From G963702155 sp963702155 (lineage in GTDB: Bacteria; Pseudomonadota; Alphaproteobacteria; Micavibrionales; Micavibrionaceae), in assembly GCA_963702155.1 (NCBI GenBank), contig OY969717.1:1488001-1552000 (forward strand): a stretch of 64,000 bases of DNA. Reading direction: 5' to 3'. Below are positions 46,074 to 54,797 of this stretch, piece after piece. The notes under the pieces were generated by a model. That model did not search any database and was not told where the DNA came from. It saw only the letters and a list, made by a program, of their open reading frames with translations. A program made the position numbers and the translations under genes. The stretch's first letter is position 1; every line of letters starts with the position of its first letter.

Positions 46074-47446
46074 TGTACCAGTTTATCAGCTTGAGAAGCT
46101 TGAGACACATTGTCATTTCCAAAATCTTTGTTCAATTCATCATCATACGAAACAGTCAAAGGATTAAGTAAGCGCGAGCGACTTGCAATAATTTCTCTAA
46201 TATTTTGACTATCATTCTTTTGTGTTCTCAAGATATGCGCAAGTTTCGAATCAGGCATTTTAAGAGCTGCTTCAAAAATATGTTTAATATTTTTTGTGAT
46301 AATCGGTACATTTGTATCTGTTTCATGATCAATAACTATACGACCACCGCTTCCAGCTACAAAATTTGCATGATCAAAAACATTGCACAAAAAACGTCCT
46401 ATTTTAGAGCGCTTTAAACCCTCAACGGGGTTATGACCGTATGAAAAAGAAATACTGTTTTCTTGTTTAATAGGATAAGTAAAATCGTTTTGAATATTTG
46501 CAAGGGGGTGGCGTGGCAATTTTAAATAGGACCCATGCGCTTCAATATCAATAACAGGCAGGTCTGCGCCCTTTTGAGGTTCTATTATACAAGAGAAGAG
46601 CGTACGCATTGTGGCATCCCATTTATGCCCTTTATGCATATAAGGCTTACTTCTTACAAATTCCTGCACCTGAAAATTATCTGGTTTATTTTGAAGCCAA
46701 TAATTTTCTGCAAATCCATCCTTTTCAAATCGCTTTTGGTTACCGTATTCTTTTATATCTTTAAAAATATAATTTAGTGTACTAGCAAGAGCGCTTTTTG
46801 CAGTGACAACAATGCCTTTACCCTGACAAGCACTTGATGGCTTAATCACTAATGTTTGCTCTGCATCAAAATGATTAAGACACGCATTTGTAATCTCATC
46901 CACTTTATAAAACGCATTATAAGGACTGTTGAAATTCAACGTTTTTGGCATCGTAGCCTGTCCAGCTTGCGTCGCTACAGACGATAAAAAATCTTTGTCA
47001 TTTAAAATGTTTTTAAAAAATAAATTCGAATTAACTACATTTAAGTTTGGATATTCTTGTAAAAATGACTGTACTTCATATCCCATATTTCGATTTGAAT
47101 ATCCTGATATATATACGCGCTTTGCGTATGCGTCCTTACAATAATATAAAGCTTGTTCCAAATCAGAACTAATAGATTTTGAGTTTTTGCCTGAATAGCT
47201 GATTTTTACATCATCATCGGCTTTATCATGCAAATAAGATACAATAAGGGAATCGCGTGCATCCCCACCATGTGTTCTATCTAATGTTCTAATATTTGCA
47301 CGCTCACCAGTGTCCAGCTCAAGCAAAAACGGTCCTTTTGTGTCCGCTACAAAATAAAATATGCCTGCTGTGTGATCCACTAGATATTCATAACCTTTAA
47401 TATTGAAATTGAAAAATAATATGTCATATATGCTATATTTAAGCAA
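46052..47446 (-). CDS. ATP-grasp protein of tubulin-tyrosine-ligase-like type
   Basis: Up to 464 residues. The N-terminal ~140 residues are unrecognised. Residues 198-420 form an ATP-grasp domain: LVIKPSSACQGKGIVV with Lys202 and the Gly-rich loop, WLQNKPDNFQVQEFV with the adenine-binding hinge, and HKGHKWDATMRTLF, close to the KFDxR motif of TTL-like ligases. Such enzymes join an amino group to a carboxylate using ATP. Substrate unknown. The frame opens with a TTG at 47446; a GTG at 47380 after AAAGGT is a good alternative, so the start is uncertain. Convergent, with a 22-base overlap, with the acyltransferase gene. Confidence 0.7.
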   Translation of the reverse strand: MLKYSIYDILFFNFNIKGYEYLVDHTAGIFYFVADTKGPFLLELDTGERANIRTLDRTHGGDARDSLIVSYLHDKADDDVKISYSGKNSKSISSDLEQALYYCKDAYAKRVYISGYSNRNMGYEVQSFLQEYPNLNVVNSNLFFKNILNDKDFLSSVATQAGQATMPKTLNFNSPYNAFYKVDEITNACLNHFDAEQTLVIKPSSACQGKGIVVTAKSALASTLNYIFKDIKEYGNQKRFEKDGFAENYWLQNKPDNFQVQEFVRSKPYMHKGHKWDATMRTLFSCIIEPQKGADLPVIDIEAHGSYLKLPRHPLANIQNDFTYPIKQENSISFSYGHNPVEGLKRSKIGRFLCNVFDHANFVAGSGGRIVIDHETDTNVPIITKNIKHIFEAALKMPDSKLAHILRTQKNDSQNIREIIASRSRLLNPLTVSYDDELNKDFGNDNVSQASQADKLVHQDLSVS

Positions 47447-47557
47447 ATTAAATTATGAAAGAGTTTTTTTGTACGCTAACAACTGTAAAGATTGAATTTC
47501 AGCGCTAAATATGGTTTTAATGGCGCACATCAAATAATAAAAGACAGGATCATTAAA

Positions 47558-48457
47558 ATGGATCACGATAAAAATAATAGCAAGATTATCAATCTTAAGA
47601 CCGGCCTTGCCGAAATGTTAAAAGGCGGTGTGATCATGGATGTTGTAACCGCCGAGCAAGCTAAAATTGCAGAAGATGCGGGCGCAATTGCTGTTATGGC
47701 GCTTGAGCGAGTACCGTCTGATATCCGTAAAGCCGGAGGTGTTGCAAGGATGAGCCCCCCAGAATTAATCGAAGAAATTATGAAAGTTTCTTCTATACCT
47801 GTTATGGCAAAATGCCGTATCGGGCATTTTGCAGAAGCGCAGATTTTGCAGGAAATAGGCGTTGATTATATAGATGAATCCGAAGTACTAACCCCCGCCG
47901 ATGAAGAATTTCACATTAACAAACATAATTTCAAAGTGCCTTTTGTCTGCGGCGCAAAAAATCTTGGCGAAGCACTTCGCCGCATTGGTGAAGGTGCTGC
48001 GCTTATGCGTACCAAAGGCGAGCCGGGAACAGGTAACATCGTAGAGGCCGTTCGTCATATGCGCCGTATCAATGCAGAAATTCGCAAAGTGGTCAATTCT
48101 GATGATGCTGAATTAATGACTATGGCACGCGATATGGGGGCACCGTTCGAACTTTTAAAAGTAGTTAAAGACGAAGGTAAACTGCCCGTTCCTAACTTTG
48201 CAGCAGGCGGTATCGCAACCCCCGCTGATGCTGCCTTGTGTATGCAACTTGGCGCACAAACGGTTTTCGTTGGATCTGGCATATTTAAATCTGATAACCC
48301 CGAAAAATTTGCTAAGGCTATTGTAAAGGCAACTGCGCATTTTGATGACCCAGCAATTGTATTGGAAGCCTCAAAAGAGCTTGAAGGCGTGGCCATGCGC
48401 GGCACCGAGATATCAGAGATTGATGAGCCAATGCTGATGGCCAATCGCGGCTGGTAA
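47558..48457 (+). CDS. pdxS: Pyridoxal 5'-phosphate synthase subunit PdxS
   Basis: 299 residues from the ATG at 47558, with AGGA upstream; a longer frame from 47492 is unlikely. The PdxS barrel is unmistakable: LKTGLAEMLKGGVIMDVVTA, VMALERVPSDIRKAGGVARM, the KCRIGHFAEAQILQEIGVDYIDESEVL block and GAALMRTKGEPGTG. With PdxT it makes PLP from ribose 5-phosphate, glyceraldehyde 3-phosphate and glutamine. Most alphaproteobacteria use PdxA/PdxJ instead. pdxT lies about 1.8 kb downstream, separated by two genes. Confidence 0.96.
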   Translation: MDHDKNNSKIINLKTGLAEMLKGGVIMDVVTAEQAKIAEDAGAIAVMALERVPSDIRKAGGVARMSPPELIEEIMKVSSIPVMAKCRIGHFAEAQILQEIGVDYIDESEVLTPADEEFHINKHNFKVPFVCGAKNLGEALRRIGEGAALMRTKGEPGTGNIVEAVRHMRRINAEIRKVVNSDDAELMTMARDMGAPFELLKVVKDEGKLPVPNFAAGGIATPADAALCMQLGAQTVFVGSGIFKSDNPEKFAKAIVKATAHFDDPAIVLEASKELEGVAMRGTEISEIDEPMLMANRGW

Positions 48458-48518
48458 GCAAATAACCTTACGCTTTTGAAAATTTTAAAATCATCATTTT
48501 TAATTAAAGGAATAAACA

Positions 48519-49265
48519 ATGAGTGTTTTTAACAAATGTTTAGGATTTGCTTTACTTTTTTATACAGCATTTTTAGCTACACCTACATATGCTTCGACAA
48601 CAGGTAATGTAGGCTCTGCAGATGTGACAAAAGGAAAAACAAAAGTTGAAGCGCGCATAAGTTATAGCGAAGGCAATGAAGACTCTTCATCACATGACCG
48701 TATTCGAACGCGCGTTCAGGTTGATCACGGTTTCACACATTGGTATGCCGGACGTATTCAGGTAGAGCAAGACAAGCGCCAAGGTAATAACTACGAACAT
48801 GCAAATATCCGTTTTGTAAACCGATTTCAGCTTTTAGATGCTGATACATCCGGTTTAGATTTTGGCGTGCGCGTTAATTATCAATTAAATGATGGTGATA
48901 AAAAACCAGATGTAGTAAGCGCAGGATTATTCCAAACAATTCCTATGGGCCCTTATCAATTTCGAATAAATCAACTTTTCGCTCACGATATTGGCGAGGA
49001 TGCTCAAGATGGTGTAAGCGCTGAATTAAGATTACAAGCTACACGCAAAATATCAGAAACACATCGCTTTGGTTTTGAAGGGTATCATGATTTAGGCAAC
49101 CTGACCGAGCTTTCTGGATACAGCGCTCAGGAACACGAATTTGGTCCGGTTATCAAAGGCAAAATTTTTGATACCGGTCTTGGCTATGATTTAGCATATC
49201 GCCGCGGCATTTCAAAGGGCGCACAAGATAACAACATTAAATTCTTTGTCCATCGCTCATTTTAA
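48519..49265 (+). CDS. Putative outer membrane beta-barrel protein
   Basis: 248 residues with a signal peptide (about 1-26, ending TYAST). Alternating polar/hydrophobic strands fill the rest (RIRTRVQVDHGFTHWYAGRI, FGVRVNYQLNDGD, TRKISETHRFGFEGYHDLG), and the chain ends in Phe (FFVHRSF), the usual barrel signature. No named family recognised. AAAGGA precedes the ATG. A strong terminator follows, so it may be co-transcribed with pdxS. Confidence 0.8.
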   Translation: MSVFNKCLGFALLFYTAFLATPTYASTTGNVGSADVTKGKTKVEARISYSEGNEDSSSHDRIRTRVQVDHGFTHWYAGRIQVEQDKRQGNNYEHANIRFVNRFQLLDADTSGLDFGVRVNYQLNDGDKKPDVVSAGLFQTIPMGPYQFRINQLFAHDIGEDAQDGVSAELRLQATRKISETHRFGFEGYHDLGNLTELSGYSAQEHEFGPVIKGKIFDTGLGYDLAYRRGISKGAQDNNIKFFVHRSF

Positions 49266-49290
49266 AAAAAGCACATATTATACGTTTAAT

Positions 49291-49330
49291 AATCAAGCCT
49301 TTTTGGCATGTAAAAGGCTTGATTTCTTTT
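49291..49330 (+). terminator. Intrinsic terminator
   Basis: A perfect 13-bp stem, AATCAAGCCTTTT (49291-49303) with AAAAGGCTTGATT (49312-49324), has an 8-base loop and is followed by TCTTTT. It ends the unit containing the outer membrane protein gene. Confidence 0.92.
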
Positions 49331-49396
49331 GTATAAATCAATTTTTTTATATAAAGTCTCATCACCATAACAAGTCAGAGATTTTTAAAAAATAAG

Positions 49397-50221
49397 ATGC
49401 AAAATACAATAAAGAAAATACTGCCGCAAGGCGCGCTTAATCAATACCGGTATTTTAAAAGCGCAAACCAAATCAAAAGCTTGCCGATAAAACACTTCAA
49501 AACAAAAAACCTTTTGGACAAAAAAAAGTTTGAAATGCATACTGCATTTTCTGATGAAACAATTCACAAAAAGTGGCTAGAAAAAAACAAACAGATACGC
49601 GCACTGATCCCCAATATTGAAAAATATGGTGGTATCAATGTTGGCGACCGTCAAGCAATTTTTAAAATTATATCATTTTTCAAACCTAAAAACGTACTTG
49701 AAATTGGCACGCATATTGGGCTTTCAACCCTATATATTGCAAGCGCTATAAAAGAATATAACGGACATTTAACCACAGTTGATATAGAAGATGTAAACCA
49801 TAAAACGGGCGCTTGGCATAGCTTGGGTCTAGACCACTCGCCGCAGCAATATATTGAAAAAATCAGTGCGAACGATCATGTTGAGTTTATAGAATCCACA
49901 TCACAAACATATCTGAAACAAACAGAAAAAAAATTTGATTTTATATTTCTGGATGGCGATCATACCGCTGCCAGCGTTTATAATGAGCTTAGTTATGCTT
50001 GCAACATTTTAAACCACAACGGATTGATTTTATTGCACGATTACTATCCTGATGCAAAGCCGCTTTTTCCTGATGGCAATATCATATATGGCCCTTTTAT
50101 GGGTACACAGAAAGCATTGAAAGAATCAGCAGGACTTACTCTTAAACCACTTGGTACATTGCCTTGGCAAACCAAACAGGGTGTATCCCAGACTAGCCTT
50201 GCAGTTGTCTTAAAATCATGA
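49397..50221 (+). CDS. Class I SAM-dependent methyltransferase (Methyltransf_24-like)
   Basis: 274 residues. The SAM-binding motif is VLEIGTHIGLSTLYIASAI, with the acidic end of strand 2 in TTVDIED and the FIFLDGDHTAASVYNEL motif typical of the Methyltransf_24/CmcI-like group. The first ~70 residues are basic and unrecognised. Substrate unknown. Its last four bases overlap the pdxT start (ATGA), so its expression is coupled to PLP synthesis. Confidence 0.85.
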   Translation: MQNTIKKILPQGALNQYRYFKSANQIKSLPIKHFKTKNLLDKKKFEMHTAFSDETIHKKWLEKNKQIRALIPNIEKYGGINVGDRQAIFKIISFFKPKNVLEIGTHIGLSTLYIASAIKEYNGHLTTVDIEDVNHKTGAWHSLGLDHSPQQYIEKISANDHVEFIESTSQTYLKQTEKKFDFIFLDGDHTAASVYNELSYACNILNHNGLILLHDYYPDAKPLFPDGNIIYGPFMGTQKALKESAGLTLKPLGTLPWQTKQGVSQTSLAVVLKS

Positions 50222-50787
50222 AAAAAACCCCAATCATCGGCGTGCTCGCCCTTCAAGGCGCCGTCGAGCCACACAAACCGCATATCGAAGCTACAGGCGC
50301 AGAATTTCGCGCAGTAAAAACGCTTAACCATTTTAAAGAAATCGATGCGTTTATACTGCCGGGCGGCGAAAGCACGACCATATTAAAATTGATAAGCACA
50401 TTCAATTTATGGGATATTTTAGCGCAGCAATTTTTAAAAAAACCGGTCTGGGGTATATGTGCCGGATCAATTTTAATGGCTGAAAAAGTTACGCGCCCTG
50501 TTCAAAAATCTTTTGGCCTGCTCCCTGTTACCATCGAGCGTAATGGGTATGGTCGTCAATTGGACAGCCATCAAAAAGAAATAGACGGCTACCCGGTATC
50601 ATTTATTCGCGCCCCCGTTTTTACAGATCTGGCAGACACCATCCAAACCCTTGCCGCAATTGATAATAAACCGGTGTGGATTAAAAGCGGCACCAAAATG
50701 GCCACCACCTTCCATCCGGAACTGACCCTTGATTTTCCCTCTCCCATGCACGCGCATTTTGTTGACTTGGTGCGGCAGGGCGCGTAA
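50218..50787 (+). CDS. pdxT: Pyridoxal 5'-phosphate synthase glutaminase subunit PdxT
   Basis: 189 residues of class I glutamine amidotransferase fold. VLALQGAVEPH, LPGGESTTI, the nucleophile Cys in WGICAGSI and the catalytic His-x-Glu in TFHPELT are intact. It feeds ammonia to PdxS. It overlaps the methyltransferase gene by four bases and is followed by thrC after 9 bases. Confidence 0.95.
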   Translation: MKKTPIIGVLALQGAVEPHKPHIEATGAEFRAVKTLNHFKEIDAFILPGGESTTILKLISTFNLWDILAQQFLKKPVWGICAGSILMAEKVTRPVQKSFGLLPVTIERNGYGRQLDSHQKEIDGYPVSFIRAPVFTDLADTIQTLAAIDNKPVWIKSGTKMATTFHPELTLDFPSPMHAHFVDLVRQGA

Positions 50788-50796
50788 AAAAGATGC

Positions 50797-52191
50797 ATGA
50801 TAAACTATATATCAACCCGCAGCGGCGGTGATCCGCAAACTTTCGAACAAGTATTGCTTTCTGGTCTCGCGCCTGATGGCGGCTTGTATGTACCTGAAAA
50901 ATGGCCACAAATAGATTGGTTAACTCTACGCAATAAGCCATATACGGATATTGCCTTTGCTGTTATGTATCCTTTTGCTGAAGGCTCGATTTCTGCCGAT
51001 GAATTTAAAAGTATAATCAAAGAAACATACGCGCCGGATGTGTTCCGTCATAAAGATGTCGTGCCGTTTAAAAAGCTGAAAGATAATCTATACGCGCTCG
51101 AACTGTTTCATGGCCCCACAATTGCCTTTAAAGATGTAGCGTTACAGCTTTTAGGACGAATTTTCGATCATATCCTGACCAAGCGTGATGAAACTGTCAC
51201 AATCGTTGGTGCAACCTCCGGTGATACAGGGTCTGCAGCAATTGAAGGTTGCCGCCATTCCAAACGCGTAAATATCTTTATTCTGCATCCTCATGGCCGA
51301 GTATCAGAAGTGCAACGCCGTCAGATGACAACAGTAAACGCAGATAATGTTCATAATATCGCGCTTGAAGGCACATTTGATGATTGCCAAAACATGGTAA
51401 AAGCCATGTTTAATGATAAAAAATTTCGAGCTGATATGCGGCTTTCTGCTGTAAATTCGATCAACTGGGCGCGCATTATGGCGCAAATTGTTTACTATTT
51501 CACCTCTGCACTTGCGCTTAACGTTCCAGATGAAGAGATTTCTTTTGTCGTACCAACAGGCAATTTTGGCAATGTATTTGCCGCATATTGTGCGCGTAAA
51601 ATGGGACTACCCATTAAAACACTAGCGATTTCCACCAATAAAAATGACATTCTAACCCGCTTCTTTGAAACCGGGCAGATGAAAATGAATGGTGTGCAAG
51701 GCACAATCAGCCCATCTATGGATATTCAGATTTCCAGTAATTTCGAACGCTATCTTTTTGATTTGTTTGACCGTGACCCGCATAAAGTAACAACAGCAAT
51801 GAACCAGTTCAAAGCGGTTGGTCATTTTGAATTGGATGAAAATCTAATGGCAAAAGCACGCGGCGAATTTACGGCCTTCCGCGCGGATGACGCACAAACA
51901 AAAGCGACCATAAAATCAATCTATGATGAAACTGGGTATATATTAGACCCGCATACGGCGGTCGGTATGACAGGCGCATTAGAAATGGCGGTTACAAATA
52001 AAAATGAAAATATCATCAGCCTTGCGTGCGCCCATCCCGCAAAATTCCCTGATGCCGTTGAAGATGCCATAGCAACACGCCCGCCTTTACCCAGTCATTT
52101 ATCTGATCTGCTTGATCGCACAGAGCATATGACAAGAATCGATAATGATATAGAAAACGTGCAGCAATATATAAAAGATAATAGAGAGTAA
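50797..52191 (+). CDS. thrC: Threonine synthase
   Basis: 464 residues. The PLP Lys112 lies in HGPTIAFKDVALQLLG, and the phosphate loop in VPTGNFGNVFAAYCARKMG. YISTRSGGDPQTFEQ and SGLAPDGGLYVPE are the usual N-terminus. It converts O-phosphohomoserine to threonine and itself needs PLP, so its place right after pdxT is functionally coherent. It heads a thrC, M16 peptidase, GNAT unit, an arrangement common in alphaproteobacteria. Confidence 0.96.
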   Translation: MINYISTRSGGDPQTFEQVLLSGLAPDGGLYVPEKWPQIDWLTLRNKPYTDIAFAVMYPFAEGSISADEFKSIIKETYAPDVFRHKDVVPFKKLKDNLYALELFHGPTIAFKDVALQLLGRIFDHILTKRDETVTIVGATSGDTGSAAIEGCRHSKRVNIFILHPHGRVSEVQRRQMTTVNADNVHNIALEGTFDDCQNMVKAMFNDKKFRADMRLSAVNSINWARIMAQIVYYFTSALALNVPDEEISFVVPTGNFGNVFAAYCARKMGLPIKTLAISTNKNDILTRFFETGQMKMNGVQGTISPSMDIQISSNFERYLFDLFDRDPHKVTTAMNQFKAVGHFELDENLMAKARGEFTAFRADDAQTKATIKSIYDETGYILDPHTAVGMTGALEMAVTNKNENIISLACAHPAKFPDAVEDAIATRPPLPSHLSDLLDRTEHMTRIDNDIENVQQYIKDNRE

Positions 52192-52199
52192 TTTGATAA

Positions 52200-53462
52200 A
52201 TGAGAAACACAAAAACCACGACATTAGACAACGGCATCCGCATTATCACAGACTCCATGCCCCACGTAGACACACTTTCCATCGGAATATGGACGGCAAC
52301 AGGCGGTCGCCATGAAAATCCCACGGATGCGGGCGCGGCGCATATGGTTGAACACATGCTGTTCAAAGGTACAAAAAACCGCGACTCTTTAAAAATTGTC
52401 AAAGATATCGAAAATGTTGGCGGACACATGAACGCCTACACCAGCCGCGAAATCACAAGCTATCATGTGCAGGTCTTGAAAGATGATATGCCTTTGGCAA
52501 TGGATGTGCTTTCCGATATGTACGCGCATTCGACGATGCCCGAAGACGAAGTTGAGCGAGAGCGTCACGTTATTCTACAAGAAATTGGTATGGTACAAGA
52601 CACCCCCGATGATCTGGTGTTTGATAATTTCTATGAGGCCGGTTTCAAAAACCAGCGCCTCGGCAAGCCTATCCTCGGCACAAATGAAAGCATTGAAAAC
52701 ATGCAGCGCACCCCGCTGATGAATCATGTTCAAAACCTATACAGCGCGGATCGCACGATTATTTCTGCTGCGGGCAATCTGGATCATGATAAAATTGTGC
52801 AGCAAGCGCAAAAACATCTTGGCCATTTATCTAAAAAACAAAAACCTGAAAACCCCGTTGCAAAATATACTGGTGGTGACTTTCGCGACCAGCGAGATTT
52901 GGAACAAACCCATATTGTCTTGGGCTTTGAAGGCGTATCTATGCTGGATGAAGAATACTATACAGCGCAAATCTTAACCAATATTTTAGGTGGCGGTATG
53001 TCATCCCGCCTGTTTCAAGAAGTGCGCGAAAAACGCGGACTTTGCTATTCGATTTATGCTTTTCATTCCGGCTATACCGATGCCGGTCTGCTTGGGATTT
53101 ACGCCGGAACAGGCCCTGATGAAGTAATAAAGCTAATGCCTGTCATATGCGAGGAAGCGTTAAAGCTTGCCAATACAATCACAGAAGAAGAGATCACCCG
53201 CGCCCGCGCGCAGATGAAATCAAGCCTGCTGATGAGTCGTGAATCAACTATGCGCCGCGCTAACCAGCAAGCCAAATTTATGGCGCTTAGAAATCAGGAA
53301 ATTGACCTCGCAAAAATAGTTGAAAAAATCGATAACGCAAGTAAAGATAGCATTTCAAAAATAGCAGAAAAAATCTTTAAATCCGCCCCAACCCTCTCGG
53401 CACTCGGCCCGCTAGAGAAGCTCGAATCATATGAAAAAATTTCAGAGCGTATGGCAGCATAA
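52200..53462 (+). CDS. M16 family zinc peptidase (mitochondrial processing peptidase beta-like)
   Basis: 420 residues. The inverted zinc motif HMVEH is intact (His48, Glu51, His52), and the third ligand Glu128 lies 76 residues after His52, the spacing found in processing peptidases. LGGGMSSRLFQEVREKRGLCYS matches the MPP/PqqL glycine-rich region. It is 8 bases from thrC and precedes a GNAT gene. These alphaproteobacterial proteins are the closest bacterial relatives of mitochondrial MPP. Confidence 0.95.
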   Translation: MRNTKTTTLDNGIRIITDSMPHVDTLSIGIWTATGGRHENPTDAGAAHMVEHMLFKGTKNRDSLKIVKDIENVGGHMNAYTSREITSYHVQVLKDDMPLAMDVLSDMYAHSTMPEDEVERERHVILQEIGMVQDTPDDLVFDNFYEAGFKNQRLGKPILGTNESIENMQRTPLMNHVQNLYSADRTIISAAGNLDHDKIVQQAQKHLGHLSKKQKPENPVAKYTGGDFRDQRDLEQTHIVLGFEGVSMLDEEYYTAQILTNILGGGMSSRLFQEVREKRGLCYSIYAFHSGYTDAGLLGIYAGTGPDEVIKLMPVICEEALKLANTITEEEITRARAQMKSSLLMSRESTMRRANQQAKFMALRNQEIDLAKIVEKIDNASKDSISKIAEKIFKSAPTLSALGPLEKLESYEKISERMAA

Positions 53463-53475
53463 ATAAAAAGTTTTT

Positions 53476-54075
53476 ATGATGTTAAATTTTAGTCTTAAGC
53501 ATCGCAAAATAACTGCTGACAGCACGCAGCATATGCCCCCTGTTTTCCTCTATGGTGAGCGGATAATCTTGCGCCCCCCTACCAGAGTCGATTTTAAATC
53601 ATGGCAAAAAGTCCGTTCTAAAAATAGAAAATATCTTACATCATTTGAACCTGCTTGGCATAAGCACACATTAACAAACCTTTATCTTGAGCGCCGCTTG
53701 ATACGTCAAGCAAAGTTCTGGCATGAAGGCTTGGGTCGATATTTTTTAATATGCGATAAAGAAGACAAGCTGATCGGGGGTATAAATATTAACAACATTT
53801 GTCGTGGCATTGCCCAATTTGGAAGCCTTGGCTATTGGATAGATCAAGACATGCAAGGCTATGGATATATGAAAGAAGCCATTGAAGTAATAAAAGAATA
53901 CAGCTTTAATGATTTAAATCTTCATCACCTGAATGCTGCTACTTTAACCCACAATACGCGCAGCATAAAAACATTAAAATCGTGCGGTTTTAAACGTGAA
54001 GGATATGCCGAAAAATATTTAAAAATAAACGGGAAATGGCAAGATCATATATTGTTTGGGCTAAATGCTGTTTAA
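53476..54075 (+). CDS. RimJ/RimL-like GNAT N-acetyltransferase
   Basis: 199 residues. The GNAT core is YWIDQDMQGYGYMKEAIEVIKEY, then LNAATLTHNTRSIKTLKSCGFKREGYAEKYLKI, typical of the RimJ group that acetylates N-termini of ribosomal proteins. It is third in the thrC-M16-GNAT unit, 13 bases downstream of the peptidase gene. Confidence 0.92.
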   Translation: MMLNFSLKHRKITADSTQHMPPVFLYGERIILRPPTRVDFKSWQKVRSKNRKYLTSFEPAWHKHTLTNLYLERRLIRQAKFWHEGLGRYFLICDKEDKLIGGININNICRGIAQFGSLGYWIDQDMQGYGYMKEAIEVIKEYSFNDLNLHHLNAATLTHNTRSIKTLKSCGFKREGYAEKYLKINGKWQDHILFGLNAV

Positions 54076-54103
54076 TAAAAATAGACATTTTCAGCTATTA
54101 AAT

Positions 54104-54706
54104 TTACGCACGGCCACCTTGCGTTGATAACATAGCTGGATTAACGCCTATCTTGTTCAACGCCATAACCCATTTCTCATCCGCTTTATCCGAAAAAACA
54201 ATAGAAGGGTCAGCATCGCAAACAAGCCATGCATTCTGTTGAACCTCTTCATCAAGCTGTCCCGCACTCCACCCCGCATAGCCAAGCATAAATAAAAATT
54301 CGCCTTCACCTTCGCCTTTTGCAAAATCTTTAAGCGCATCAACTGTGCCGGAAACACTAAACTGTTCATCAACTTTAACTGTCTCCGCCCGCTCAAAATT
54401 ATTGGTATGAAGCAAAAACCCGCGACTTCCGTCTACAGGCCCCCCACTCATAACTGGCATAGAAATTTTCTCTAAATCAAATCTGATATTGGATTCTAAT
54501 CCGATTTGATTCAAAAGATTTTGCAGCTCCATGTCCGGTAAAGTCTGGTTAACAGCTAACCCCATCGCCCCTTGTGCATCATGCGCGCAAATATAAATAA
54601 CGGCGCGATCAAACCGCGTATCCCCCATCCCCGGCATCGCAAGCAAAACCTTGCCAGCCAAAGAATGCGGATAATCTTTATTTTTTTCGCGGATATTCTG
54701 TGTCAT
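54104..54706 (-). CDS. YqgE/AlgH family protein
   Basis: 200 residues from the ATG at 54706; a GTG 12 codons upstream (54742) is less likely. LAGKVLLAMPGMGDTRFDRAVI, ICAHDAQGAMGLAVNQ, SGGPVDGSRGFLLH and LGYAGWSAGQLDEEV define the UPF0301 (YqgE) family. The biochemical function is unknown. Convergent with the GNAT gene. Confidence 0.94.
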   Translation of the reverse strand: MTQNIREKNKDYPHSLAGKVLLAMPGMGDTRFDRAVIYICAHDAQGAMGLAVNQTLPDMELQNLLNQIGLESNIRFDLEKISMPVMSGGPVDGSRGFLLHTNNFERAETVKVDEQFSVSGTVDALKDFAKGEGEGEFLFMLGYAGWSAGQLDEEVQQNAWLVCDADPSIVFSDKADEKWVMALNKIGVNPAMLSTQGGRA

Positions 54707-54797
54707 AAACGTATTATATCTATAGCGCGCATATAAATGCACATAAATTTAAAATTTTGTTATGATAGATATGGGTATCGTTTTAAAGAAAGACAAA

